Origin: Clostridium neonatale
GTDB lineage: Bacteria; Bacillota; Clostridia; Clostridiales; Clostridiaceae
NCBI RefSeq assembly: GCF_001458595.1
Contig: NZ_LN890328.1
Coordinates: 2,667,288 to 2,731,287, forward strand
Direction: 5' to 3'
DNA: 64,000 nt
Position 1 is the first letter of the stretch. Every line of letters starts with the position of its first letter. Below, piece by piece: positions 42,320 to 51,421 of the stretch. The position numbers and the translations under genes were made by a program. The notes under the pieces were generated by a model. That model made no database searches. It saw nothing but the letters and a program-made list of their open reading frames with translations, and was not told the DNA's origin.

Positions 42320-44599
42320 TTATAGTTCATTTTTTGATACAATTCTTATTCCAAAAATTCTACCTGCAATTTTCTCATCACTTGAAGTAAATTTAACTTC
42401 AATTTTCCCTTTACCATTAGTAAATTCTTTAGGTATAACATAGAATTTGTCAAAAAGTGCATAAGGCTTATTTTCATTTAATGTTTCTTGTAATATCAAA
42501 GTACCATCTACATATATATTAAATTCTCTTATATATCTTTTTCCATCAATAAAACACTCTTTATCACTACCCCAATATGTTACGGCTAAATAGTTTTGTT
42601 CATCTGAATCTACAGACATTTCATAGCTAAAATACCCATCATCCATACTTTCACGCCATCCTCTTCCAGCTTCACTAGAATAATCAGATGTTGAATTTTT
42701 ACATTTCATTTTGTGCTCTATTTCTGGTTGCTGTTCATTTGGATTCACTGAATCTATTGTTATTCTATCTAATTTTTCTTGATAATCAGCACTTGCTAAT
42801 TCATTTTTCTTATATTCTTCACTTGTCATCCTTGTCCAATAAATTGTATATCTTTGATGATGAAGTGCATAAAATGGAATTAATGTGCATTTCACATTTC
42901 CTGGCTCACCTATTGCTTCAGTTTCAAAAATTAATTTTGAAATATTTACAGGTTTTATAAATTCTTCAATATTTAAATTATCTGTTACTAAGGTTGGAAC
43001 TATAATTCCTGGATAGTGATTTAATTTTAATTGATCCTCTAAAATATCTGTTTCTGGAAAGTTCTCTCTTCCTAATGCTCCAGCAAGAACAATTGGTCCA
43101 TACATAAAAGCAATTTTACTTTTATCTTCTTTTGAAGCATAAACATGTATATTCATTGGCAGTTTCACATCTATAATATCACCCTTATTCCAGTTACCTT
43201 CTATAGATATATATCCCTTTTCTGCTTTAGAATATTCAGTACTTCCATTTACAACTACCTTAACTTCTCCATTTACCCAATATGGAACTCTTATGTTTAT
43301 ATTAATAAACTTTTCTTCACCTTCTTCAAATACAAATCTTGTGCTATCACTTTCAGGAAAATTTGTTTCTTGTTTTAGTATTATGCCCTTATCTTCCAAT
43401 TTAATTTCCGAAGAAATATACAGATTTACATACAAATCATCATTATCTCTATAATATATGTTCCTTATATACCTTGCTGGATTTTCCATTCCTGTACCTG
43501 TACAACACCAGAAGGAATTATCAGGTGAGCAATAAACTTTAAAATGTCCAGGCTTAGTTGAAACAAAATAAGTTTTCATTCCTGACTCTGGATCTTGAGA
43601 TGCAAGTATGTGATTATATAGTGCATTTTCATAATAATCCATATATCTTGAATCATGATTCCATGAATATAAATGTTCTGTAAGCTTTAACATATTATAA
43701 GTATTACAGGTTTCAGCTGTAGTAACTCCTAATTTTTCAGTATCTGCCTTTCCAAAATGCTCATCTCTACTATTTCCACCTATAACATATGAACGGCTTC
43801 TAGTAACAACATCCCAGAAAAATATAGCAGCTTTTTTATAATCTTCATTTCCAATAATTTCGTAAAGTCTTGCTGCACCAATAACCTTAGGTATTTGAGT
43901 ATTTGCATGCTTTCCTTCCAGTTCATCTTCTAACTTTGTTAATGGAGTCAATGTTTCTTTGTGATAAAATCTTCTTGATAAATCTAGATAATCTTTATTC
44001 TTAGTTATTTCGTAAAGATTCGCCATAGCTTCACACATACCACCATGTTCACAGTAAAGCATTCTATCAAACTGTTCTTCTGTTAAATTATCGCTTCCCT
44101 TTTTAGCCCAATCAGCCATTTTTATAACAACCTCAAGTGCTTGTTCATTTCCAGTTAATACATATGCATCAATAAGTCCTGCATATATCTTATGAATGCT
44201 ATACCAAGGAACCCAACTATCTCCAAGTTCAAATCTTGTAACATTAAACTCTCCAGTAAATACTTTATCAAAGCATTCCCTTGGAAATCCACTAACATAT
44301 CCTTTTTCATCAAAAGTTTGAAGATATGCAAGTTCAGATACAGCATAATCAAGTTTTGATTTTAAATTTTCATCTCCTTCTGCAACATACATAGATGCTA
44401 AAGCTGATAAAAAGTGTCCTAAAGAATGGCCACTTATAGCCATTGATTCCCATCCACCATAACGTGGTTTTTTAGAAGTTTTTCCTATTGCCTCATAGCA
44501 TGGTGCTACAAGTCTGTCCACATCTAAATATTCTAGGTATTCCTTCCCCTTATCTTGTGATACTTTAAATAGTCCATCTAATAATTTCACTTTTTCCAT
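42320..44599 (-). CDS. GH127-family glycoside hydrolase (beta-L-arabinofuranosidase type)
   Basis: 759 residues from the ATG at 44599 (GGAAGG 11 bases upstream; the longer frame to 44683 lacks an RBS). The family's (alpha/alpha)6 barrel and the zinc/catalytic cysteine layout are visible: E296 and C298 in AETCNTYNM, and C365-C366 in WCCTGTGMENPARY, matching the catalytic Glu/Cys and Zn ligands of characterised GH127. No signal peptide, so it acts inside the cell on imported oligosaccharides. Upstream of the two-component system on the same strand and divergent from the AraC gene. Related families with other specificity exist, so the substrate is probable only. Confidence 0.88.
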   Translation of the reverse strand: MEKVKLLDGLFKVSQDKGKEYLEYLDVDRLVAPCYEAIGKTSKKPRYGGWESMAISGHSLGHFLSALASMYVAEGDENLKSKLDYAVSELAYLQTFDEKGYVSGFPRECFDKVFTGEFNVTRFELGDSWVPWYSIHKIYAGLIDAYVLTGNEQALEVVIKMADWAKKGSDNLTEEQFDRMLYCEHGGMCEAMANLYEITKNKDYLDLSRRFYHKETLTPLTKLEDELEGKHANTQIPKVIGAARLYEIIGNEDYKKAAIFFWDVVTRSRSYVIGGNSRDEHFGKADTEKLGVTTAETCNTYNMLKLTEHLYSWNHDSRYMDYYENALYNHILASQDPESGMKTYFVSTKPGHFKVYCSPDNSFWCCTGTGMENPARYIRNIYYRDNDDLYVNLYISSEIKLEDKGIILKQETNFPESDSTRFVFEEGEEKFININIRVPYWVNGEVKVVVNGSTEYSKAEKGYISIEGNWNKGDIIDVKLPMNIHVYASKEDKSKIAFMYGPIVLAGALGRENFPETDILEDQLKLNHYPGIIVPTLVTDNLNIEEFIKPVNISKLIFETEAIGEPGNVKCTLIPFYALHHQRYTIYWTRMTSEEYKKNELASADYQEKLDRITIDSVNPNEQQPEIEHKMKCKNSTSDYSSEAGRGWRESMDDGYFSYEMSVDSDEQNYLAVTYWGSDKECFIDGKRYIREFNIYVDGTLILQETLNENKPYALFDKFYVIPKEFTNGKGKIEVKFTSSDEKIAGRIFGIRIVSKNEL

Positions 44600-44852
44600 A
44601 TTATTATCAATCCTTCCTTTATTATTCATTATGTCTCTTACTGAATATATGCATTTATTAGCTCTAACTTTTACAATATGCACTACAATTTAATTTAGTT
44701 TCACTTGATAACCATATTTTTATCTTTATTTTTATCTAAAGTGTTTTAAATTGCATTTACACTATGATTAATACTTTGTACAATATAACTATGCCACAAC
44801 GTAAAGCCATTGTCGGTAGACTATATTAACAAAAGGTGGTGAATATTGACTA

Positions 44853-45746
44853 ATGAGATATTTAAGAGCAAATATAGATACTCCTTTAATTTCTTCAATC
44901 TGCGGAAATTTTACATCTGATAGTAATTGGATACATATGGAGAGAATAATAGATAGTTATGAAATAATTATAGTTAATAAAGGAACTGTTTATATAGAAC
45001 AGGATGATGAAAAATATAAGCTAAGAGAAGGGGATTTTCTTCTTCTAGAGCCTGGACGTAAACATAAGGGATATGCTTCCTCACCTAAAGGTACATCTTT
45101 TTATTGGGCTCATTTTTATTGTAATGAATTTTGTAGTATTTCTAATCATATTGATATTATCCCTGAAATCCATATGACTAAAAACAATCCATATTTTGAT
45201 GGTTTAAAATCAAATATATTAATACCTACTTTTGCTACTGATCTAAATCTTGATAGAATAAACATACTATTTCGTCAATTATTGCATTTATCACAATCAA
45301 ATTACTATACTAATCAAAGCGTAAATTATATTCTTACCTCTCTCTTAATAGAGCTAACAGAACAAGTTATTTCAAATTTTAAAATAACTCCAAAAATAGT
45401 TCCTCAAGAAGATACTTTGCCTAAAATATTACAATGGATAAATATCCACATAACAAAAAATATCTCTCTTAAAGATGTAGCTTATGAATTTAATTTTTCA
45501 AAAGAATATCTAGCTAGATATTTCAAAAAAAGAATGGGTATGAGTATGCAAGAATATATTAATTATTTAAGAATCTCTAATGCTAAAAGGCTTCTATGCA
45601 GTTCAAATTTAAATATAAAAGAAATTGCAAAAGAATTAGGTTTTATAGATGAAAAATACTTTCTTAAACTTTTTAAAAAATATGAAAATTTGACTCCTAA
45701 GCAATTTCGAAATGCTTATAATATGACATTTTTAAACAATATATAA
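44853..45746 (+). CDS. AraC-family transcriptional regulator with cupin sensor domain
   Basis: A 297-residue regulator. The N-terminal cupin domain (about 20-100, IIVNKGTVYIEQDDEKYKL, GDFLLLEPGRKHKGY) would bind sugar; the C-terminal AraC domain has two helix-turn-helices (SLKDVAYEFNFSKEYLARYF; NIKEIAKELGFIDEKYFLKLF). It is transcribed divergently from the GH127 gene across 250 bp, so it most likely controls that gene or the whole regulon. The RBS AAAGGTGG is rather far (13 bases) from the ATG. Confidence 0.9.
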   Translation: MRYLRANIDTPLISSICGNFTSDSNWIHMERIIDSYEIIIVNKGTVYIEQDDEKYKLREGDFLLLEPGRKHKGYASSPKGTSFYWAHFYCNEFCSISNHIDIIPEIHMTKNNPYFDGLKSNILIPTFATDLNLDRINILFRQLLHLSQSNYYTNQSVNYILTSLLIELTEQVISNFKITPKIVPQEDTLPKILQWINIHITKNISLKDVAYEFNFSKEYLARYFKKRMGMSMQEYINYLRISNAKRLLCSSNLNIKEIAKELGFIDEKYFLKLFKKYENLTPKQFRNAYNMTFLNNI

Positions 45747-45751
45747 AACTC

Positions 45752-45801
45752 AAAAAAGAGGAAAGCATTTTCTATAGTTATGAAAATACTTGCCTCTTTT
45801 T
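45752..45801 (+). terminator. Terminator of the AraC-family gene
   Basis: AAAAAGAGG (45753-45761) pairs with CCTCTTTTT (45793-45801), extended by CATTTTC/GAAAATA, ending in a run of five T after the stop codon. Confidence 0.88.
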
Positions 45802-46004
45802 CAAGTCTAGTATATAAATCTATTTAAATAAATTTACTCTTTTTCTTATTTCATTTAATGGTAATAAAACGAGTACATTATTAATTTTCATATAACTTTC
45901 TGTCTTTAAAGTATTTCACCATATTAATTGATAAAATATAAAAACTAAACTCTTTTTTAATATATAGAGTTCCGCTTATTTGTATCTAATAATGGTTTAT
46001 ATTA

Positions 46005-46718
46005 TTATTTTATACTAACAGATCTAAATTCTATCGTATCTCCCTTATGATGTGATTTTGAATACTCAAACGCCTTACCATTATCTAAAAAACCAATCTG
46101 TTCAACTTCTAATATAGGAAATCCTTTATCAATTTCTAAGTACTCTTGTTCAGTATCATTTGGGGCAATAGCTCTTATTGTTCTATGAGCGCTCTTTATC
46201 TTTAATTTAAGTGAATTTTCTATGTAACTATAAATGGAATTTTCTAATACGTCATTTTTTATGCCTGGTATTAACGATATTGGCATATAAGTATACTCTA
46301 TAACAAATGGTACATTATCAGAATATCTAACTCTAATAATATGATATACAAAGTCTTCTACTGTAATTCTAAGTTTATCAGCAATTTCCTCATCTGGATT
46401 AATAACTTCAAATTTAACTATTTTAGAAGTTACAGAACTATATTTATGCCCTTCTGAAAATCCTGTGAATTGTCTAGACATACTTAATTCTCTAGCTTCA
46501 GTAGATGCTAAATCTTTAATAAAAGTCCCTGCTCCTCTTCTTTTAACAACTAAACCTTCACTAACTAGCTGATCAACTGCTTTTTTTATTGTAATTCTAC
46601 TTACATTATAATATTCACACATTTCTTTTTCTAATGGAAGTTGCTGATTAACATTATATTTACCATTCATAATATCCTGCCTGATATCCTCTGCTATCTC
46701 CTCATATTTAGTCATCAT
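46005..46718 (-). CDS. GntR/HutC-family transcriptional regulator
   Basis: A 237-residue regulator. The N-terminal winged HTH (about 5-70, LPLEKEMCEYYNVSRITIKKAVDQL, RRGAGTFI) is followed by a UTRA effector-binding domain (about 95-235, SVTSKIVKFEVINP..., FVIEYTYMPISLIPG). UTRA domains usually bind sugar phosphates or amino-acid derivatives. Neighbours are the AraC gene terminator on one side and tyrA on the other, and it controls none of them obviously. Target unknown. RBS AGGAGG at good distance. Confidence 0.9.
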   Translation of the reverse strand: MMTKYEEIAEDIRQDIMNGKYNVNQQLPLEKEMCEYYNVSRITIKKAVDQLVSEGLVVKRRGAGTFIKDLASTEARELSMSRQFTGFSEGHKYSSVTSKIVKFEVINPDEEIADKLRITVEDFVYHIIRVRYSDNVPFVIEYTYMPISLIPGIKNDVLENSIYSYIENSLKLKIKSAHRTIRAIAPNDTEQEYLEIDKGFPILEVEQIGFLDNGKAFEYSKSHHKGDTIEFRSVSIK

Positions 46719-46812
46719 CTATCCTCCTAGTACATATTTATTTATATTATAACATATCCATTTTGCTTTCTATATAAAAGATAATTAGTTAATTTTATCC
46801 TACTAAAACGCA

Positions 46813-46868
46813 AAATAAAAATATATTTTATTAAAAACTCACATTAATAATAAAATATATTTTTATTT
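46813..46868 (-). terminator. Terminator at the end of the aromatic operon
   Basis: A perfect 21-bp stem (46813-46833 with 46848-46868) lies 12 bp beyond the tyrA stop codon on the minus strand and is followed by a T-rich stretch. Its length and position mark the end of the aro-tyrA transcript. Confidence 0.88.
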
Positions 46869-46879
46869 TTTTCTAGTGC

Positions 46880-47713
46880 CTATAGTTTTTCTCTTCTTTT
46901 AGTTGATTTTATAAATAGCTCTTTTAATGTTTGTGTATCATCATTTCTTATTGCATTCTTAATCTTATCTAACTCAATTTCAAAGTTATCGATTGAGTTA
47001 AGCAGGTTGTCCTTATTTTCTAAAAATAGCTCTGACCATAAGTCTTCATTAATATTAGCAATTCTAGTTAAATCTCTATAGCTATCCCCAATGAAATTCC
47101 CTGTTTCACGCCCTTCAACATCACTATTTATGAGTCCAACAGCAATAGCATGTGGCAATTGGCTTACAAATCCAATCATCTCATCATGATATTCAGGTGC
47201 TATTCTTTTGACTCTTTTAAATCCTAATTTATATACTAATTCTTCTACTAAATCTAAATTTTCAGGTTTGTTTCTGCTAATAGGAGTCAAAATATAATTT
47301 GCACCTTTAAAAACTTGACTTGATGCAAAATCAATCCCTTTCTTTTCTCTTCCTGCCATAGGATGTCCAAAAATAAAATCTATGTTATTTGGCAATATAT
47401 TTAAAATATCTTCAATAAAAAACTTCTTTACTCCAGTTGCATCAGTTATAAGTGCTCCATCTTTGAAGTTTTCTTTATTATCAAGAATAAATTGCTTTAC
47501 TAATCTTGGATATAAAGAAATTATTATCAAATCTGCTTCTTTAATAATTTCCTTTCCATCTTTAAAACCTTCTTTTATCAATTCTTTCTCTTTTGCCTTT
47601 TTTAAACTTTCTTCATTTACATCAATTCCGTATACATCCTTATATCCGGCCTCTTTCAAGGCCATAATAAAGGAACCTCCAATAACACCAAGTCCAACAA
47701 CTACTATTTTCAT
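46880..47713 (-). CDS. tyrA: Prephenate dehydrogenase
   Basis: A 277-residue NAD(P)-dependent enzyme of tyrosine synthesis. The NAD motif VVGLGVIGGSFIMALKEAG at the N-terminus and the FGHPMAGREKKGIDFAS, IAPEYHDEMIGFVSQLPHA segments (active-site His) identify it. No ACT domain is appended, so direct tyrosine feedback is not evident. Last gene of the aromatic operon, preceded by a 246-bp spacer holding two copies of the two-hairpin element. Confidence 0.95.
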   Translation of the reverse strand: MKIVVVGLGVIGGSFIMALKEAGYKDVYGIDVNEESLKKAKEKELIKEGFKDGKEIIKEADLIIISLYPRLVKQFILDNKENFKDGALITDATGVKKFFIEDILNILPNNIDFIFGHPMAGREKKGIDFASSQVFKGANYILTPISRNKPENLDLVEELVYKLGFKRVKRIAPEYHDEMIGFVSQLPHAIAVGLINSDVEGRETGNFIGDSYRDLTRIANINEDLWSELFLENKDNLLNSIDNFEIELDKIKNAIRNDDTQTLKELFIKSTKRREKL

Positions 47714-47784
47714 AAATACACAGCCCCCTAAAATTTAAAATTATTCTATAAATGAAAGTTATAAATCACAGCAAACCACTCTTT

Positions 47785-47857
47785 GGCATATAATGCTTGG
47801 TGAGGTACGAACCTAGCATTATAGCCCTCCTATGAACGAACGTGAATAGGAGCTTCC
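47785..47857 (-). repeat. Two-hairpin repeat element, copy B2
   Basis: On the minus strand: GGAAG, hairpin 1 (CTCCTAT/ATAGGAG perfect 7 bp with a 12-nt loop), then GGC-TATA, inner stem TGCT, A/A mismatch, GGT/ACC, loop TCGTACCTC, AGCA, TATA-t-GCC. Direct tandem neighbour of copy B1 with a 75-bp period. Confidence 0.8.
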
Positions 47858-47859
47858 TT

Positions 47860-47932
47860 GGCATATAACACTTAGCGAGATACGAGCTTAGTGGTATAGC
47901 CCTCCCATGAACGAATGTGAATAGGAGTTTCC
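47860..47932 (-). repeat. Two-hairpin repeat element, copy B1
   Basis: Same order on the minus strand as copy B2: GGAAA, hairpin 1 (CTCCTAT/ATGGGAG, one G-U), GGC-TATA, inner stem CACT/AGTG, the A/A mismatch, AGC/GCT, loop TCGTATCTC, TATA-t-GCC. The inner stems differ from copies A and B2 at paired positions, always keeping complementarity. Confidence 0.8.
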
Positions 47933-47959
47933 TTTTAAATTGCAGCATATCTGCTCTTT

Positions 47960-48973
47960 TTATAAGTGTTTATCTTCCATATCTGCTAATTTTTTTATTT
48001 TTGACATTAATTTATCGAATGCATCTGGAGTTAAAGATTGCTGACCATCACTCAATGCATTCTCAGGATCATTATGTACTTCTATCATAAGTCCATCTGC
48101 TCCTGACATAACAGCCGCTTTAGCCATAGGTTCAACTAAGTACGCGTATCCCCCTGCATGACTTGGATCTATTATTATAGGTAAATGTGATAATTTTTTT
48201 ATAACAGGAACTGCCTGTAAATCTAAAGTGTTTCTTGTTATTGTTTCAAATGTTCTTATACCTCTTTCACAAAGTATTACATTATCATTACCCCCAGCCA
48301 TTATATATTCAGCTGACATAAGCCACTCTTCTATTGTTGAAGATAATCCCCTCTTTAATAATACAGGCTTCTTTGTTCTACCAACTTGCTTTAATAAATC
48401 AAAGTTTTGCATATTTCTCGCACCAATTTGAATCATATCAACCTCCTCTACAAATGTATCTAAATAATCTGTAGACATAAGTTCTGTAACTATTGGTAAT
48501 CCTGTTTCCTCTTTAGCTATTTTTAAAAGCTTTAATCCCTCAAGTTCTAAACCTTGAAAGCTATATGGTGAAGTTCTTGGCTTGAATGCCCCTCCTCTTA
48601 AGAAGTTTGCCCCTGCTTTTTTAACTCTTTTCGCTACTTCCACAATTTGTTCTTCACTTTCTACAGAACATGGACCAGCCATTATTCCAAGGTGTCCGCC
48701 ACCTACTATTGAATTTTCAACCTTAACAATCGTATCTTCTGGTTTAAATATTCTATTTGCTTTTTTATAAGGCTCTTGAACTTTCATAACTCTATCTACA
48801 CCTTTAAGCACTTGTAGTTTTTTAGGATCTATTACTGAGGTATCTCCAATTATTCCTATTATAAAATAAGTATCACCTTTTGAAAGATTAGTTTCTAATC
48901 CCTTTCCTTCTACTACTGACTTTACCTTTCTAACTTCTTCTTCCGTTGCTTTTGGGTTCATAATTATTATCAT
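47960..48973 (-). CDS. aroF: DAHP synthase, type I-beta (second copy)
   Basis: A 337-residue 3-deoxy-D-arabino-heptulosonate 7-phosphate synthase, the first shikimate step. A ferredoxin-like N-terminal regulatory domain (about 1-75) precedes the barrel: GPCSVESEEQIVEVA, FLRGGAFKPRTSPYSFQGL, QIGARNMQNFDLL, VLLKRGLSSTIEEW, ILCERGIRTFET, DPSHAGG, and MIEVHNDPENALSDG. The paralog at 56843-57856 is very similar over the whole length, except the extreme C-terminus. Placed late in the operon, between aroQ and tyrA. Confidence 0.94.
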   Translation of the reverse strand: MIIIMNPKATEEEVRKVKSVVEGKGLETNLSKGDTYFIIGIIGDTSVIDPKKLQVLKGVDRVMKVQEPYKKANRIFKPEDTIVKVENSIVGGGHLGIMAGPCSVESEEQIVEVAKRVKKAGANFLRGGAFKPRTSPYSFQGLELEGLKLLKIAKEETGLPIVTELMSTDYLDTFVEEVDMIQIGARNMQNFDLLKQVGRTKKPVLLKRGLSSTIEEWLMSAEYIMAGGNDNVILCERGIRTFETITRNTLDLQAVPVIKKLSHLPIIIDPSHAGGYAYLVEPMAKAAVMSGADGLMIEVHNDPENALSDGQQSLTPDAFDKLMSKIKKLADMEDKHL

Positions 48974-49198
48974 TTTTAGTTCTCCTATCCTACTCTATAT
49001 TTTTATATATTAATGTTTAATTCTAATTTCAATAAATAAAGAAACTAAATAAAATTCCTCTGAACATTATAATACTAAAAACTTCTTTAAATCTTAGTTC
49101 CTTATTGATAATTAATCATTAAACATCTATTTTTTCTTAATATTTTCCTACTATACTACGTGGATTATTATAAAATAATTTAATAATAATTCCTTCTA

Positions 49199-49633
49199 CT
49201 ACTTTTTATACATTTCTAAAGCATTTATAGCCAGTATATATCCATTTTCTCCAAATCCACACATCTGTCCTATACATGCTGGTGCTGTAACTGACTTGTG
49301 TCTGAATTCTTCTCTTGTATGAATATTAGATAAATGTACTTCTACTGTTGGTATATCTATCCCCCTTATTGCATCATGTATTGCATAACTATAATGGGTA
49401 TAAGCACCTGGATTAATTATTATTCCTTCATACTTTTCATAATATGCCTTCTGTAATTCATCAATTATTTCGCCTTCACAGTTGCTTTGAAATAGTGTTA
49501 TTTCATGCCCTCTTTTTTCTGCTTCTTCTTTTACAAAATTACAGATTTCTTCATATGATCTTGCTCCATATATTCCTTTTTCCCTAATCCCTAACATATT
49601 TAAGTTAGGACCATTAATAAGCATAATCTTCAT
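49199..49633 (-). CDS. aroQ: 3-dehydroquinate dehydratase, type II
   Basis: 144 residues from the ATG at 49633 (AGGGGG 9 bases ahead; a GTG nine bases further up is an alternative). The type-II signature INGPNLNMLGIRE is at the N-terminus, with FQSNCEGEIID, INPGAYTHYS, VEVHLSNIHTRE and the active-site HKSVTAPACIGQMCG. It removes water from dehydroquinate. Full family length. Lies in the operon between aroK and the second aroF. Confidence 0.95.
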   Translation of the reverse strand: MKIMLINGPNLNMLGIREKGIYGARSYEEICNFVKEEAEKRGHEITLFQSNCEGEIIDELQKAYYEKYEGIIINPGAYTHYSYAIHDAIRGIDIPTVEVHLSNIHTREEFRHKSVTAPACIGQMCGFGENGYILAINALEMYKK

Positions 49634-49651
49634 TTTACACACCCCCTTTTA

Positions 49652-49800
49652 TCAATTCACGATTCACAATTCACAATTCATTTACTAATTCACAATTCAT
49701 GACTCACAATTAAATTTTTTTAATTCATAATTTTCTTCTTAAATATAGAGAAATTAAAAAATGTAAGTCATAATTTTCAATTATCTATTTATTGTGAGCT
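49652..49800. repeat. Heptad inverted-repeat element, aroK-aroQ spacer
   Basis: CAATTCA-type 7-nt units run tandem (CACGATT, CACAATT, CACAATT, then CATGACTCACAATTAA) on the left; a short inverse TTGTGAG/AGCTCTCAGC lies near 49793. Fills the spacer between the aroQ RBS region and the aroK stop. No ORF. Confidence 0.55.
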
Positions 49801-49805
49801 CTCAG

Positions 49806-50303
49806 CTATAAATTATTATAAATATCAATAATTTTATTTTTTGTATCTTCTATATTTTTATTATTTACTACTATTTCATCTGCATAATTTTTGTAAAGTA
49901 AATATCTTTCCTCATATAGTTTCAATACTTTTTCTTTTCCTTCTTTCAAAAGCGGCCTTTTAGAAATATCCACATCTCCAATAATATCATCAACAGATCT
50001 ATCAATAAAAATAACAATACCATTTTCTTTTAGAAAATCAATATTTTCTTTTCTTTTTATTACTCCTCCGCCTGTAGATATGATTACATTTTTGTTTTTA
50101 GAAAGTTCTTCACATGCTAAGCTTTCTATATCTCTAAAATAATTTTCCCCTTTTTCAAATAATTCACTTATTTTTTTGTCTGTTTTTCTTTCTATATAAT
50201 TGTCCATATCATAGAATTCCATAGATAATTCTTTATTTAGGATTTTCCCAAGTGTTGTTTTACCACATCCTGGCATGCCTATAAGAACTATATTTTTCCA
50301 CAT
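49806..50303 (-). CDS. aroK: Shikimate kinase
   Basis: A 165-residue P-loop kinase. Walker A IGMPGCGKTTLG (about 8-19), shikimate-binding DMDNYIERKT, FRDIESLA, STGGGVIKRKENID and SKRPLLKEG are all present. Length typical. Surrounded by two long repeat-filled spacers in the aro operon. Confidence 0.95.
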   Translation of the reverse strand: MWKNIVLIGMPGCGKTTLGKILNKELSMEFYDMDNYIERKTDKKISELFEKGENYFRDIESLACEELSKNKNVIISTGGGVIKRKENIDFLKENGIVIFIDRSVDDIIGDVDISKRPLLKEGKEKVLKLYEERYLLYKNYADEIVVNNKNIEDTKNKIIDIYNNL

Positions 50304-50595
50304 ACTACACCCACTTTATCAATTCACGATTCACAATTCACAATTAATTTATCAATTCATAATTCGCAGTTCACAATTAATTTACTGACTCATAATTCAT
50401 AATTAGTAAATGATTTTTCTTTAATAAAATCAATGCACTATAGAAATCCACTGCGTATTTTATCATTAATTGTGTTTTTCAAAATTATAATTTATCAATA
50501 CTCACTGACCAATTAATGTTGAAATTCTTTCAGAATTTCTATAAACATATTTCAAATTTTGCATTGCAAAATTATCCTTAATTGATAATTGATCA
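50304..50595. repeat. Heptad repeat element, aroE-aroK spacer
   Basis: A 292-bp spacer without a gene. 50319-50406 is a run of CAATTCA/CGATTCA/CATAATTCA units with 7-nt rhythm. On the right side, TTAATTGTG (about 50467) and AATTTTGCATTGCAAAATT (palindromic, about 50557-50575) provide the inverse partners. Confidence 0.55.
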
Positions 50596-51405
50596 TTATA
50601 AAACTGTATCTATATACGAATATACTTCATCAAGCACTTTATCATCTATTTTTCTATCCTGCCAAAACTCTTCTGATTTTATCGCTTGGCCAACTAGCAT
50701 TTCTAATCCACCACATATCTTTTTATTTAGATTTTCTCCAATTTCTAAAAACTTAGTTTTTCTTGGATTGTATATTATATCAATTAAAACTTTAAAATTA
50801 TCTATGATATCTTCCGATACTGGACTCGCATCTATATTAGGATACATTCCAACTGGAGTGGTATTTACAATGATATCACCTTTTACATGCTTTATTTCTT
50901 CATATGTAATATATTCAACTCTAGAATCATCATAAGAAGACACAACATTTTTACTTCTTGAAACTAAATATAATTTTGAAACATTATTATCCAAAAGATA
51001 AGTCACTACAGCCTTTGATGCGCCACCTGTTCCAAGTACCATAGCCACCTTATCATTAGTCTCAACCTTATTTCTATTTATGATAGTTCCAAAACCATAG
51101 TAATCTGTATTATATCCATAAAGCTTATTATCCTTTAATAATATAGTATTTACAGCATCAATTTTTTTTGCTTCATCTGCTATAAAATCTAAATAGGGCA
51201 TGATATCTCTTTTATATGGAATTGTTACATTAACACCTTTTATCTTTAAAGTTTTTATTGAATCTGCAACCTTGCCTAAATCTTCTTTAGAAACTTCAAA
51301 TTTCTTATATGCTCCTTCTATATTCATAATAGAAAAAACTTTATGATGAATTTCAGGCGACACACTATGACCTAGCTTTTCTCCTAATAATCCATAAAAC
51401 TCCAT
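50596..51405 (-). CDS. aroE: Shikimate dehydrogenase
   Basis: 269 residues from the ATG at 51405 (AAGGTGGTG upstream; the longer frame to 51438 starts inside the repeat). Shikimate-binding LGEKLGHSVSPEIHH, NVTIPYKRDI, NTDYYGFG and the NADP motif LGTGGASKAVVTYL, plus a C-terminal GGLEMLVGQA, are diagnostic. It reduces dehydroshikimate. Confidence 0.96.
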   Translation of the reverse strand: MEFYGLLGEKLGHSVSPEIHHKVFSIMNIEGAYKKFEVSKEDLGKVADSIKTLKIKGVNVTIPYKRDIMPYLDFIADEAKKIDAVNTILLKDNKLYGYNTDYYGFGTIINRNKVETNDKVAMVLGTGGASKAVVTYLLDNNVSKLYLVSRSKNVVSSYDDSRVEYITYEEIKHVKGDIIVNTTPVGMYPNIDASPVSEDIIDNFKVLIDIIYNPRKTKFLEIGENLNKKICGGLEMLVGQAIKSEEFWQDRKIDDKVLDEVYSYIDTVL

Positions 51406-51421
51406 TTTCAACACCACCTTT

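Noticed and set aside
48974..49198. Attenuator ahead of the second aroF
   Set aside because: A 10-bp imperfect pairing with a long loop exists, but there is no leader ORF rich in aromatic codons and no clean T-run.
49652..50406. CRISPR-like array (regular short repeats)
   Set aside because: The repeats are a 7-nt rhythm without unique spacers and no cas genes are present.
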